Assembly: GCF_018609725.1 (NCBI RefSeq)
Contig: NZ_JAHENT010000109.1
Coordinates: 1 to 32,975 of the forward strand
Reading direction: 5' to 3'
From: Methanohalobium sp.
GTDB taxonomy: Archaea; Halobacteriota; Methanosarcinia; Methanosarcinales; Methanosarcinaceae
Length of the DNA stretch: 32,975 nt
How positions within the stretch are numbered: position 1 is the first letter of the stretch; the number at the start of each line of letters is the position of its first letter. The translations under genes and the position numbers were made by a program. A model generated the notes under the pieces. It searched no databases and was not told where the DNA came from. It saw only the letters and a list, made by a program, of their open reading frames with translations. Shown here one piece after another: positions 19,339 through 26,862 of this stretch.

Positions 19339-20723
19339 GTTCCCCCACCTGTCATTTTAATAAGGTCAAGTAATTCATCCACCTCACTTTCAACAAGCAA
19401 ATCCTTTTCAAGTATAACCTGTCGTACTGTTTTACCCTCGTTGTAAGCCAGATAGGCTACCTCTGCGGCTTTTTCATATCCAATTTTAGGAGCAAGTGCA
19501 GTTGCAAGTGATAAGCTGGATTTTGCCAGATTTTCACAATGCTTTATGTTTGCAGTGATTCCTTTTAAACACCGGTTGTTAAATGATTCAAGGCCACCAG
19601 ACATTATCTGTATGGAATCGAGCAGGTTATGTGCCAAAACTGGTGTAAAAACATTCAAATCCATTTGTCCCGACCGGGATGCCATCATTATCGCAGTATC
19701 ATTTCCCACAACCTGATAACAGACCATGTTAAGCATTTCAGCCATTACAGGATTGACCTTTCCGGGCATTATAGATGAACCTGGTTGTACCGCTGGAAGT
19801 CGAATTTCTCCTATAGCTGTTCTGGGACCACTGGAAAAAAGCCTAAAGTCATCTGCTATTTTTATAAGGCTAATAGCAAGTCCACGAAGAGCTGAAGATA
19901 GTTCAAGGATAGATTCTGCACTCTGGGTGGCTTCAAAATAATTATCAGCCAACTTGAAATTAAGACCTGTGATACGATTTACTTCTTCTACCGCAAAATA
20001 TCCAAAATCTTTAGGTGCGTTTAATCCTGTGCCCACAGCAGTACCACCCATGTTCAATTCTGCCAGTCTGTCTATTGAGTTATCTAAACGTTTAATACCC
20101 ATCTCCAGCATTCTGGTATAACCGCTAAATTCCTGACCCAGAGTAATGGGAACTGCATCCTGAAGATGCGTTCTTCCGGGCTTAACAACATTATTGAATT
20201 CAGAGGATTTTATTTTAAAATCATTATAGAGTTGTTTAAGAACCGGTATCAAACTGCTATTAAGAGATTCCATTGCTGCTATATGGATGGCTGTATGTGT
20301 TGTATCATTGGATGACTGGGACATATTTACATGGTCATTGGGATGAACTATATCGTATCTTCCTTTTTCATAGCCCAACATCTCCAGTGCACGGTTTGCG
20401 ATAACCTCGTTTGCATTCATATTCTGAGATGTTCCTGCACCCGATTGGAATGCATCCACTACAAATTGGTCATTTAATTTTCCATCCCTTACCTCAGATG
20501 CAGCAGAAATAATCGCGTTTCCTATCTCTGGATTTAATTTGCTCGTCCTGATATTGGATTTTGCAGAAGCCCATTTAATTACAGCTTGAGCCCTGATAAA
20601 TTCAAAAGGCAATTGATGGTTACTTATTTTGAAATTGATTACAGCACGTGCAGTCTGTGGCCCATAATAGACATCATCAGGTACTTCAACATCCCCCAAT
20701 GTATCACGTTCTATATGTACCAT
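19335..20723 (-). CDS. fumC: Class II fumarate hydratase (fumarase/aspartase superfamily)
   Basis: Interconverts malate and fumarate. Superfamily signatures are clear: VHPNDHVNMSQSSNDT, GRTHLQDAVPITLGQE and the C-terminal loop GSSIMPGKVNP. Some residues (SGAGTSQNMNANEV) lean toward aspartate ammonia-lyase, the main alternative, but the operon with fumarate reductase favours fumarase; in either case the product is fumarate for TfrA. I use ATG 20723 (462 residues, beginning MVHIERDTLGDVEVP), since the TTG at 20735 has no room for a ribosome site. Confidence 0.85.
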   Translation of the reverse strand: MVHIERDTLGDVEVPDDVYYGPQTARAVINFKISNHQLPFEFIRAQAVIKWASAKSNIRTSKLNPEIGNAIISAASEVRDGKLNDQFVVDAFQSGAGTSQNMNANEVIANRALEMLGYEKGRYDIVHPNDHVNMSQSSNDTTHTAIHIAAMESLNSSLIPVLKQLYNDFKIKSSEFNNVVKPGRTHLQDAVPITLGQEFSGYTRMLEMGIKRLDNSIDRLAELNMGGTAVGTGLNAPKDFGYFAVEEVNRITGLNFKLADNYFEATQSAESILELSSALRGLAISLIKIADDFRLFSSGPRTAIGEIRLPAVQPGSSIMPGKVNPVMAEMLNMVCYQVVGNDTAIMMASRSGQMDLNVFTPVLAHNLLDSIQIMSGGLESFNNRCLKGITANIKHCENLAKSSLSLATALAPKIGYEKAAEVAYLAYNEGKTVRQVILEKDLLVESEVDELLDLIKMTGGGT

Positions 20724-20750
20724 GAAAACGCCCAAAACCCCTTGTATATA

Positions 20751-20785
20751 GTAACAATACCTATATTGTTACATTATTATATATT
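20751..20785 (-). promoter_or_regulatory. fumC-tfrAB promoter with an operator-like inverted repeat
   Basis: GTAACAAT (20751-20758) and ATTGTTAC (20765-20772) are perfect 8-base arms around the 6-base spacer ACCTAT. On the minus strand the TATA box AAATATATAATAATG (20771-20785) comes just before, so the repeat covers the expected start site near 20754. That position, between TATA and gene, is the usual place of an archaeal repressor operator. The regulator is unknown. Confidence 0.6.
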
Positions 20786-20848
20786 TGCTGTCTACCCTTA
20801 AAATACTGTTATAAATGTATAAGAGTGTTTTAAAGTTTTCAACGATAG

Positions 20849-20888
20849 TTATAAAGAGCAGCTGTTTACAAACAATTATTATAAAGAG
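20849..20888 (+). promoter_or_regulatory. Tandem TATA-like repeats before the cupin gene
   Basis: TTATAAAGAG occurs twice, at 20849-20858 and 20879-20888, 30 bases apart. The second is suitably placed as TATA box for the cupin gene (start site near 20910, AAGGGAG ribosome site before ATG 20931). The first may be a second promoter or a binding site. Confidence 0.4.
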
Positions 20889-20930
20889 TCTGCATTAGAT
20901 AAATGAAATGATAAATAAGGGAGTTTTTCT

Positions 20931-21281
20931 ATGCAAAAGTTTTCATTAAAAGATTATATGGTAGAACCTGAAGGAAAAATTGCAAAGCGTGTAATTTACA
21001 ATGATAAGAATACACTGGCTTTCTTATTAAATATAGCATCTGGTCAATCACTGCCCAAACATACCCATTTTGATTGTACTGTACTTTTACAAGTAATTAA
21101 AGGCGAAGCAATGGTTAATGTTGATGGTGAATCAGTATCTATGAATGAAAGTGAGTTGTTACAAATAGATGGGTCTGAGGAGATGTCTGTTGATAATACA
21201 GGACAAAATGTACTTACTCTATATGTAACAATATCTCCACAACCACCATCAGAAAATTATTTAGTCGACGCTGACTTATAA
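20931..21281 (+). CDS. Small single-domain cupin protein
   Basis: A 116-residue soluble beta-barrel protein. It has the first cupin motif in part (SGQSLPKHTHFD, H44 and H46) followed by the conserved strand pair around VIKGEAMVNVDGE, but the second-motif His is replaced (EEMSVDN), so a metal centre, if any, is incomplete. Function unknown; relatives bind small molecules or act as stress-linked proteins. It is a single-gene unit with its own promoter, ribosome site and terminator. Divergent from fumC. Confidence 0.75.
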   Translation: MQKFSLKDYMVEPEGKIAKRVIYNDKNTLAFLLNIASGQSLPKHTHFDCTVLLQVIKGEAMVNVDGESVSMNESELLQIDGSEEMSVDNTGQNVLTLYVTISPQPPSENYLVDADL

Positions 21282-21323
21282 ACTATATTAAAATTTTTCT
21301 CTAATATAGTTTAATTTTTTTTT
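21280..21323 (+). terminator. Hairpin plus T-run after the cupin gene
   Basis: AAACTATATTA (21280-21290) pairs perfectly with TAATATAGTTT (21302-21312) over an 11-base loop and is followed by a run of nine T. The stem begins within the stop codon. Confidence 0.7.
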
Positions 21324-21404
21324 GCAAAATTAGTTGCACACTATCTGGACTTTTCAAAAGACAATATTTTCTATAGTGTTATAAACCCACTAACCTAAAA
21401 TAAA

Positions 21405-21600
21405 TGCCGTGAACTACACCTGAGCTAAAGACTCAGGTGCTTCCTGTTTCATCCTTTTCCCTTATGGGAACAAGTCCACAGGCTCTACCCCTCGTTCCGA
21501 AGGTGCTTATGTTCCTATTAGATTTTGCTTATCTAATGCAAATTTTTTAATGTTAACTGATGCATTGATGTCTCTATCATGGTCAGTCTTACAGATAAAG
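21405..21600 (-). mobile_element. IS200/IS605-type right-end relic: TnpB tail and reRNA/omega-RNA-like end
   Basis: On the minus strand I can translate the end of a TnpB: FICKTDHDRDINASVNI, then KKFALDKQNLIGT and a TAA at 21507-21509. The first cysteine of the zinc ribbon and D-R-D-x-N-A-S-x-N-I are typical of TnpB C-termini. Downstream (21405-21506) is the kind of structured non-coding right end such elements carry, ending in a perfect 8-base hairpin (21417-21424 with 21432-21439, loop CTAAAGA) and GTAGTTCAC. Everything upstream in tnpB is missing; the sequence passes directly into a histidine kinase reading frame. No tnpA is present, so this is an immobile scar. Confidence 0.75.
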
Positions 21601-22923
21601 ACTGTGATTTCGTCTATGTCTCACTATCACACGGGACCCATCTTGGGTACAGTTTCGAGGATTTAGTTGATAGGAATATATTCGATTTTATCCACCCTGA
21701 TGATTTAGATTATATTAAAAATCTGTATTCTGAATTTCTACAGACATTAGAACCTGTAACATTAGAGTGCAGGTTCCGCCACTCAAACGGTCATTATGTC
21801 TGGTTAGAGACAAGTGCCAATATTGTCTATGACGATTACGGTGATATCAAATATTTTGTTTTAAATAGTCGTGATATAACCGAACGCAAAGAAACTGAAG
21901 AGAAATTAAAATATAAAGATGAAATATTAGAACTTGCTTTAAACAGCGCCTCTTTAGCTGTTTGGGACTGTGATATAAAAAATAAAGAGTTGTATTTCAG
22001 TAAACAATTTTCTAAACTCTTAGGCTTTGGCAATAAAGAATTGGTACTTGATACACAGACATGGTGGAATCTAATACATCCTGATGATGTAAATAGTGTA
22101 TCAAAAGCGTTAAATGATTATTACGATGGGAGAACAACTGTTTTCGAAAGTGAATACCGTTTTAAGGATAACTCTGGAAAATGGTTGTGGTTACTTGACA
22201 AAGGAAAAATAACTAAAAAAGATGATTCAGGAAATTCAGAAAGATTGACAGGCGTTATTTTAGATATAACAGATAAAGTCAAGAGAGAAGAAAATATTCG
22301 GGAATATGCAAACAAAATAAAAGATTCAAAAATTACAAGAGAAAAAGAACTCCACCACAGGATTAAAAATAACCTCCAGGTGATTTCCAGTTTGCTCAAT
22401 CTTCAATCAGAAAAATTTGAAGATGAAGATGTGGTTGAAGCTTTTAAAGATACACAAAACCGTGTTATATCAATGTCTTTCTTGCATCAGAAACTGTATC
22501 AGACAAATAATTTAGACAACCTAAATTCAAAAGATTATATTAAAGAGCTTGTAAGTTATCTGACAAACCTGTATAATAAGAACAAGATTGACCTAAATAT
22601 AGATGTCCAGAATTGCTATTTTGGAATTGATATTATCATACCGCTCGGGATGCTAATTAATTAAATTGTTTCTAATTCTTTAAAATATGCTTTCCCTGAA
22701 GGTGAATATGGCAAAGTAGATATTCAACTCTATAAAAATTACAAAGGATGTCATACACTGATTATAGCCGATAATGGCAGGGGTTTATCTGAAAATATAG
22801 ATATTAGAGATTCAGAAACTCTTGGTTTTCAGCTTGTGAGCAGTTTAGTGGATCAGATTAATGGTTGTTTTGATATATATTCAGATAATGGTACAATGTT
22901 TATTATCGAATTCAGCGGTTAAT
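21579..22923 (+). pseudogene. PAS-PAS histidine kinase (HisKA_2 type), interrupted by a TAA
   Basis: Sensor kinase remnant. Two PAS domains (about residues 10-107 and 110-235: FDFIHPDDLDYI, NLIHPDDVNSV) precede a HisKA_2 phosphoacceptor region ELHHRIKNNLQVISSLLNLQ. Translation stops at TAA 22662-22664, but the same frame stays open to TAA 22921-22923 and encodes the missing ATPase domain: IVSNSLKYAFPEG, ADNGRGL (G1 box) and LGFQLVSSLVDQI. The stop takes the place of the conserved Glu of the N-box (IN-E-IVSNSLKYA), so a single GAA to TAA change would explain it. The upstream end is also damaged: the first eight or so codons overlap the TnpB relic, so any N-terminal sensor is gone. UAA is not the pyrrolysine codon. 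Confidence 0.85.
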
Positions 22924-22944
22924 TGATTATTCCATTAGTTTGTT

Positions 22945-24342
22945 TTATGTTATACTTAATCCAATAACAGGCCAATAGGTTAGAACCATAACTATAAAAA
23001 CTATCCAAGAAGTAAAATTTAGTATTAATCCAGGGATTAATACATCTTTTATTTCATAATATCCTGAAGAATAGGCGATGGCATTTGGAGGGGTTCCCAT
23101 GGGTAAAATGAAAACCAACCCTGATGGGATTGCTATCAGATAAACCATCGCTATAGGATTAATCCCTATCACATCACCCAGACTGAAACCTATGGGTACC
23201 AAAATAGCAACAGCTGCCGAATTGCTAATACCTTCAGTAAGAAACTTGGCAATTAATGATATGATTAGTACCAGCAATATAGGTGTCAATACGAATCCAT
23301 TAATAACTCCATTTGCTATCCATTGAGCTGCTCCTGTGTATGATAGCGCTGAACCTATTGATATGGCTCCACCATACATTAAAATTATACCCCAGTTAAC
23401 ATCTGATTCTATATCTTCCCAGTTTAGAATATTAAAAATGAACAACGCAACCGAACCTATAACTGCAATAGCAGCCAGTCCAAAATTATGACCAAAAACT
23501 ATCCATGCTATTATAGTTGAAAAAACTATAATAGCGGTTTTTGTTTCATATTCGTCCATCTTACCGATATTGTTTATTTCTTCCTTGAGAGCCCATTTTG
23601 CAGGCTGTACATCATCCACATCTATTTTAAAAAAATAATTCAATACTACAAAACCAATTATAAGCATAATAAAAACAATTGGAATTGCAGCTACACACCA
23701 CTCAAAAAAAGAAATGCTCATACCGGTATTTTCTTCAAGCATTCCTATAGCAAGTGGATTTCTTGCACCTCCCAATAAAGTCCCTACACCTCCAATAATC
23801 GCACCCCAAGCAAGTGATAGAAAAAGAAAAGTACCGTAGTTACTATTTAAAGGTTCCAAGTTCAAGTTTTCAGCTATGGTCTTTACTACTGGAAACATGA
23901 TTGCAGCAACCGCATGTTCGGGCATTATAAATGACATTAAAGCAGATGAAAACATAATGCCACCTACCATCTTTTTAGGTGTGTTTCCAAATCTGGTTAG
24001 CATCATAAGAGCAATTCTCTTACTGAGCCCGGTTTTCATCATACCAGCGGCTAATATGAAAGCACCTAAAATAAAAAATACTGCCTTGTTTCCAAAAAGT
24101 GAAAAAGCATCCTTACTGGACATTACATTGAGTAAAGGTAGCAATACAAGAACAAATAAACCGGTAACAGACAGTGGTAATGCATTTGTAACCCATAATA
24201 TAATAGCTATTATAAATATACCAAATGTATTTTTACCCTGAACTGAAAGTCCATCTGGTGCAGGTGCAAGAAAGACTAACAGGAGTATAATTAAGCAAAA
24301 AAATATTACCGTGTAGCTATGGGTGCTATTTTTTGAATCCAT
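22945..24342 (-). CDS. DASS/SLC13-family anion:sodium symporter
   Basis: Polytopic membrane transporter (465 residues, about 11-12 hydrophobic segments) of the divalent anion:Na+ symporter family, whose members carry C4-dicarboxylates, sulfate or related anions. The C-terminal half keeps SNSAAVAILVP (the SNT-type motif) and GTPPNAIAYSSG; in the N-terminal half the usual SNT site reads MPEHAVAAIMFP, so one substrate loop is changed. Next to sulfur genes, sulfate or a sulfur anion is a reasonable guess, but a dicarboxylate fits the nearby fumarate genes. I use ATG 24342, preceded by AGGAT, rather than 24387. It lies downstream of the winged-helix gene on the same strand and has an operator copy in its upstream region. 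Confidence 0.82.
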   Translation of the reverse strand: MDSKNSTHSYTVIFFCLIILLLVFLAPAPDGLSVQGKNTFGIFIIAIILWVTNALPLSVTGLFVLVLLPLLNVMSSKDAFSLFGNKAVFFILGAFILAAGMMKTGLSKRIALMMLTRFGNTPKKMVGGIMFSSALMSFIMPEHAVAAIMFPVVKTIAENLNLEPLNSNYGTFLFLSLAWGAIIGGVGTLLGGARNPLAIGMLEENTGMSISFFEWCVAAIPIVFIMLIIGFVVLNYFFKIDVDDVQPAKWALKEEINNIGKMDEYETKTAIIVFSTIIAWIVFGHNFGLAAIAVIGSVALFIFNILNWEDIESDVNWGIILMYGGAISIGSALSYTGAAQWIANGVINGFVLTPILLVLIISLIAKFLTEGISNSAAVAILVPIGFSLGDVIGINPIAMVYLIAIPSGLVFILPMGTPPNAIAYSSGYYEIKDVLIPGLILNFTSWIVFIVMVLTYWPVIGLSIT

Positions 24343-24383
24343 AACGCATATCCTGCAATAAAAGTTTAAATAGTATGAGAATA

Positions 24384-24414
24384 CCAATAATTATCCAATA
24401 ATCTTTGCTGTCTA
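24384..24414 (-). promoter_or_regulatory. Direct repeats in the DASS upstream region
   Basis: CCAATAAT occurs twice (24384-24391, 24395-24402), one helical turn apart, followed by TTTGCTGTCTA (24404-24414), an 11-base sequence also found at 20784-20794 next to the fumC TATA box. On the minus strand the candidate TATA ACTATTTAAAC lies further downstream near 24366-24376. Confidence 0.35.
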
Positions 24415-24443
24415 TTCTGGTTTAATGTATGTCAATTATGAAA

Positions 24444-24457
24444 TTCACAATCGTGAA
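24444..24457. promoter_or_regulatory. Operator copy 1 (one mismatch) upstream of the DASS gene
   Basis: TTCACAATCGTGAA, the palindrome TTCACAATTGTGAA with one base changed, about 100 bases before the DASS start. The rest of the 264-base gap 24343-24606 shows no convincing gene. Confidence 0.6.
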
Positions 24458-24606
24458 CTTAACAATAAAAACAGTAGTTTATTGCATATAAACCAATCAG
24501 AACTTGCAAAATATGCCACAAAAATAAATAAAAAAGCAGTTAAACATTGTTTTAACAATTATTTACAAATTATGTTAGTATTGCAATGCTATTATTACCA
24601 CATCCT

Positions 24607-24997
24607 TTACCATTGATATTTTATTGAATTGTTGTTTTTATGCAGGCAAACCGAAACATCGAAATCATTATCTGTTAAAAAGTCCTTTTTAAAGTTGTTT
24701 AAAGACAATTTTAAACCATACAAACTTTGTCTTGCGTCTTTAAAATAAAATTTCTCTGTCAGAAGACCCTCATGCTTTAGTCTATTTAAAGCATATCTTA
24801 CGGTTCTTGAAGGGAGATAACTTTCATCAGCTATCTCTTTTTGAGTCAGGAAACCCCTGTATTCCAGTATTTTAAGCACGAGTTTGGTAGATGGGGGTAG
24901 ATTTTCTATTGTTTTTTGAAGTTTTTGCGGGTTTACATCGGTTGTTTCATTTATTACTGGTGTATTTACATTATTATCAACAAAAACGATCCCTCAT
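24607..24997 (-). CDS. Winged-helix transcriptional regulator with a frameshift near its start
   Basis: Small DNA-binding protein with a MarR/TrmB-like winged helix: LPPSTKLVLKILEYRG, then recognition-helix region TQKEIADESYLPSRTVRYALNRLKHEGLL and a wing. Similar stand-alone winged-helix proteins are common in archaea. In the domain frame no ATG, GTG or TTG exists between the upstream TGA and GTG 24879, which lies inside the domain. ATG 24997, with GGTGA as ribosome site, opens the neighbouring frame (MRDRF), and removing one T from the T5 run (A 24982-24986 on plus) joins it to VDNNVNTPVINETTD and the domain. So there is either a frameshift mutation, a sequencing error or a programmed +1 shift. 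The palindrome at its promoter suggests it regulates itself and the sulfur island. Confidence 0.65.
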
Positions 24998-25022
24998 TGA
25001 TTTCACCATCCTTATGTGATGT

Positions 25023-25040
25023 AATTCACAATTGTGAATT
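25023..25040. promoter_or_regulatory. Operator copy 2: divergent promoter of regulator and tusA
   Basis: AATTCACAATTGTGAATT is an 18-base perfect palindrome. On the minus strand a TATA box (CTTTATATAATAATA, about 25050-25064) lies 25 bases before it, so the palindrome covers the regulator's expected start site. The same AT-rich block (ATTATATAAAGG, 25058-25069) can serve as TATA on the plus strand for tusA. Confidence 0.7.
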
Positions 25041-25136
25041 GTATCTTAAAATCCCTATTATTATATAAAGGTAATGGTGTAAAATCAATTAAGTTATAAT
25101 GATTTTTATTTGGTGGCATTAATTGCCTTTATCTAA

Positions 25137-25412
25137 ATGTATATAAACAATTACACAAAAATCAACTTAGTGAAAATGAAATATGAAATCGATTTGCAGG
25201 GAGAAGTCTGCCCTTACACATTTGTAAAGACCAAATTAAAACTTGAAGAATTAGAAAATAGTGATATATTAACCGTAACCTTTGACCACCCACCTGCAAT
25301 AAACAATGTATCAAGAAGCGTAAAAAATGAAGGTCACAAGGTACTTGGAATTGACAATATTAACAATATGCAATGGAAGATCCATATAAAAAAGTTGGGT
25401 AAAGAACTTTGA
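25137..25412 (+). CDS. tusA: TusA/YedF-family sulfur carrier protein
   Basis: Small persulfide carrier. The core reads YEIDLQGEVCPYTFVKTKLKLEEL; the Cys of the CP motif is the sulfur-binding residue (the usual CPxP is CPYT here), and the fold continues to IKKLGKEL. The core begins at ATG 25176 (78 residues); the upstream ATG 25137 adds 13 residues not typical of the family and neither start has a clear ribosome site. The gene is the first on the plus strand of the sulfur region and shares a promoter region and palindrome with the winged-helix regulator. Likely role: handing sulfur between the reductases and acceptors; partners are inferred. Confidence 0.82.
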   Translation: MYINNYTKINLVKMKYEIDLQGEVCPYTFVKTKLKLEELENSDILTVTFDHPPAINNVSRSVKNEGHKVLGIDNINNMQWKIHIKKLGKEL

Positions 25413-25556
25413 TTGGATGAAAGTTCTATAATTTATAATTCCTTAATACGTGTTGGTGGAGTATTTTTGGTGAAAAAGTCAAAACAAGAATATCCAAAAA
25501 TCTATAATAAATTATTACATATTTATAATCATAAAGGATTTCTACAGAGCCAGTAA
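25413..25556 (+). pseudogene. Short ORF fragment ending in an IS6-like terminal sequence
   Basis: From TTG 25413 the frame encodes DESSIIYNSLIRVGGVFLVKK and a further 26 residues, ending KGFLQSQ; the last codons are the terminal sequence of an insertion element (25539-25551). I do not recognise the protein. It begins directly at the tusA stop. It may be the front of a gene truncated by the element, or chance. Confidence 0.3.
25539..25551 (-). mobile_element. Solo IS6-like terminal inverted repeat
   Basis: TTTCTACAGAGCC is the exact reverse complement of GGCTCTGTAGAAA, the left end of the small element at 29908, and is preceded by AAGGA exactly as that element's right end is. No partner end is found to its left, so only one end of an old insertion remains. 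Confidence 0.55.
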
Positions 25557-25621
25557 AGGGTAACTGAAAAACGTATATCGTTACCAATTAAATTAAGCAT
25601 TTAGTTTATCCTGAATATTAC

Positions 25622-25843
25622 ATGGATGAAGCAACAATTAACAGAAATAAATCAGCGATAAATGCGTTAATTATATACAATAAATTTGGATAGACATTGC
25701 ACCAGAATATAATTTCTAATCACGATTTAATAACCTTAAATAAACGATTAAAAAGCGCAATAAACAATATAAAAAACAGAGAAATAATTTCAAAAGAGAG
25801 CAAGAATATAAAAAAAGTAATTCAGAATAAGTTTTTCTATTAA
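25622..25843 (+). pseudogene. 73-codon frame with one in-frame TAG
   Basis: From ATG 25622 the frame reads MDEATINRNKSAINALIIYN, KFG, then TAG (25691-25693), then continues TLHQNIISNHDLITLNKRLK and further helical, Lys/Asn-rich sequence to a TAA at 25841-25843. The frame is also open upstream to about 25590. No ribosome site is visible. In an organism that reads UAG as pyrrolysine this could be one small protein, but a decayed gene or chance is at least as likely. Confidence 0.3.
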
Positions 25844-25864
25844 ATTGGAATCCATGTTATAATT

Positions 25865-25909
25865 GTAAATTTTTACCTATATATTTTTAGCACCTATGCA
25901 AAATTTACC
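25865..25909. promoter_or_regulatory. Paired GGTAAAATTTGCC-like sites before the sulfite reductase gene
   Basis: GTAAATTTTTACC (25865-25877) and GCAAAATTTACC (25898-25909) resemble each other as inverted copies, 33 bases apart. The TATA box CTCTATATAAAGG (25921-25933) follows, then ATG 25964. Similar sites occur at 28939 and 30618. The gap 25413-25963 otherwise holds the two fragments listed separately. Confidence 0.4.
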
Positions 25910-25963
25910 ACATAACACAGCTCTATATAAAGGTCAGATATTATTAATCTTGAAAGTGATTAT

Positions 25964-26833
25964 ATGAGCAAAAAAATTAATTTTGAAAGGCTTAAACTCG
26001 GTGGGATACTTCCTCAACGCCAAAATGGAGATCTTTATTCAATCCGTCTCCGTATAGTAGGAGGTCAACTAAATTCCAACCAATTAAGGGCACTTGCTGA
26101 TGCAACTGAGAAATATGGAAGTGGAGAAATACATATAACTTCACGTCAGGGCGTAGAGATATCATATGTACCCATTGATTATGCAGACAAAATGTTAGAT
26201 GAACTTGAAAACTCGGGTGTTCATCAGGGTGCATGTGGACCGCGTGTGCGTGGAATTGTATCCTGCCAGGGTAACCGTGTCTGTCCACGTGGTTTGATAG
26301 ATGCTGAGTATATAGCCGGTAAAATAGATGAGAAATATTTTGCTAAAAATTTGCCGAGTAAATTCAAATTTGCAGTCACTGGATGTCCTGCATCCTGTAT
26401 GAAGCCTCAAGAAAATGACTTTGGAATAATGGGTAGTATAGAACCTAAATGGGTTGGAGAAAATTGTACATTTTGTGGATTATGTGAATCAACTTGCCCC
26501 ACAGATGCCATAAAAATCGAAGATAATACTATACATATAGACAGAGATAAGTGCAATCTTTGTGGTGATTGTATTTCCATATGCCCTACTGAGGCATGGA
26601 TAAAAGCAAATTCAGGATATACAATATATGTTGGTGGTAAAGTGGGCAGATTCCCCAAACTTGCAATTAAACTTATAGAAATGGTAGAAGAGGATGAACT
26701 TTTCAAAATTATTGATAAAACCTTTAACTTCTATAAAGAAAATGCTCAACCGGATGAAAGATTCAGAAACACTATCGACAGAGTTGGATTTGACAATTAC
26801 AAACAATCGGTGTTAACTCAAGACCATGACTAA
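25964..26833 (+). CDS. Small siroheme sulfite reductase with inserted ferredoxin domain (Dsr-like protein)
   Basis: Single-polypeptide sulfite (or nitrite) reductase of the small archaeal/anaerobe type, reducing sulfite to sulfide for assimilation. The siroheme-[4Fe-4S] ligands are complete: C101-x5-C107 (CQGNRVC) and C141-x3-C145 (CPASC). A two-cluster ferredoxin domain follows (C168, C171, C174, C178; C197, C200, C203, C207), which would deliver electrons. Siroheme contacts such as HITSRQGVEISYV are visible. At 289 residues it has one reductase repeat, much smaller than CysI, like the low-mass assimilatory reductase described from Methanosarcina barkeri plus a ferredoxin insert. It lies 29 bases before cysH, in the same operon. 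Confidence 0.85.
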   Translation: MSKKINFERLKLGGILPQRQNGDLYSIRLRIVGGQLNSNQLRALADATEKYGSGEIHITSRQGVEISYVPIDYADKMLDELENSGVHQGACGPRVRGIVSCQGNRVCPRGLIDAEYIAGKIDEKYFAKNLPSKFKFAVTGCPASCMKPQENDFGIMGSIEPKWVGENCTFCGLCESTCPTDAIKIEDNTIHIDRDKCNLCGDCISICPTEAWIKANSGYTIYVGGKVGRFPKLAIKLIEMVEEDELFKIIDKTFNFYKENAQPDERFRNTIDRVGFDNYKQSVLTQDHD

Positions 26834-26862
26834 TTAAAATTTCCAGTACCAGAGGCTGAAAT

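Noticed and set aside
19335-20723. Aspartate ammonia-lyase as first choice for the fumC gene
   Set aside because: Some residues lean that way, but the operon with both fumarate reductase subunits makes fumarase more likely; the alternative is noted in the entry.
22662-22664. Readthrough of the kinase stop as pyrrolysine
   Set aside because: The codon is TAA; pyrrolysine is inserted at UAG.
20784-24414. TTTGCTGTCTA shared by two promoters as firm evidence of co-regulation
   Set aside because: Eleven-base matches occur by chance several times in 33 kb; only the similar location makes it worth mention, so it is kept as a side note.
24425-24616. Open frame of 63 codons on plus between the transporter and the regulator
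   Set aside because: It begins within the DASS upstream region, runs over the operator copy, has no ribosome site and a composition expected from AT-rich DNA.
25413-25963. CRISPR array or tandem repeats in the AT-rich gap before the sulfite reductase
   Set aside because: No regularly spaced repeat units are present; only two short related motifs and an IS end.
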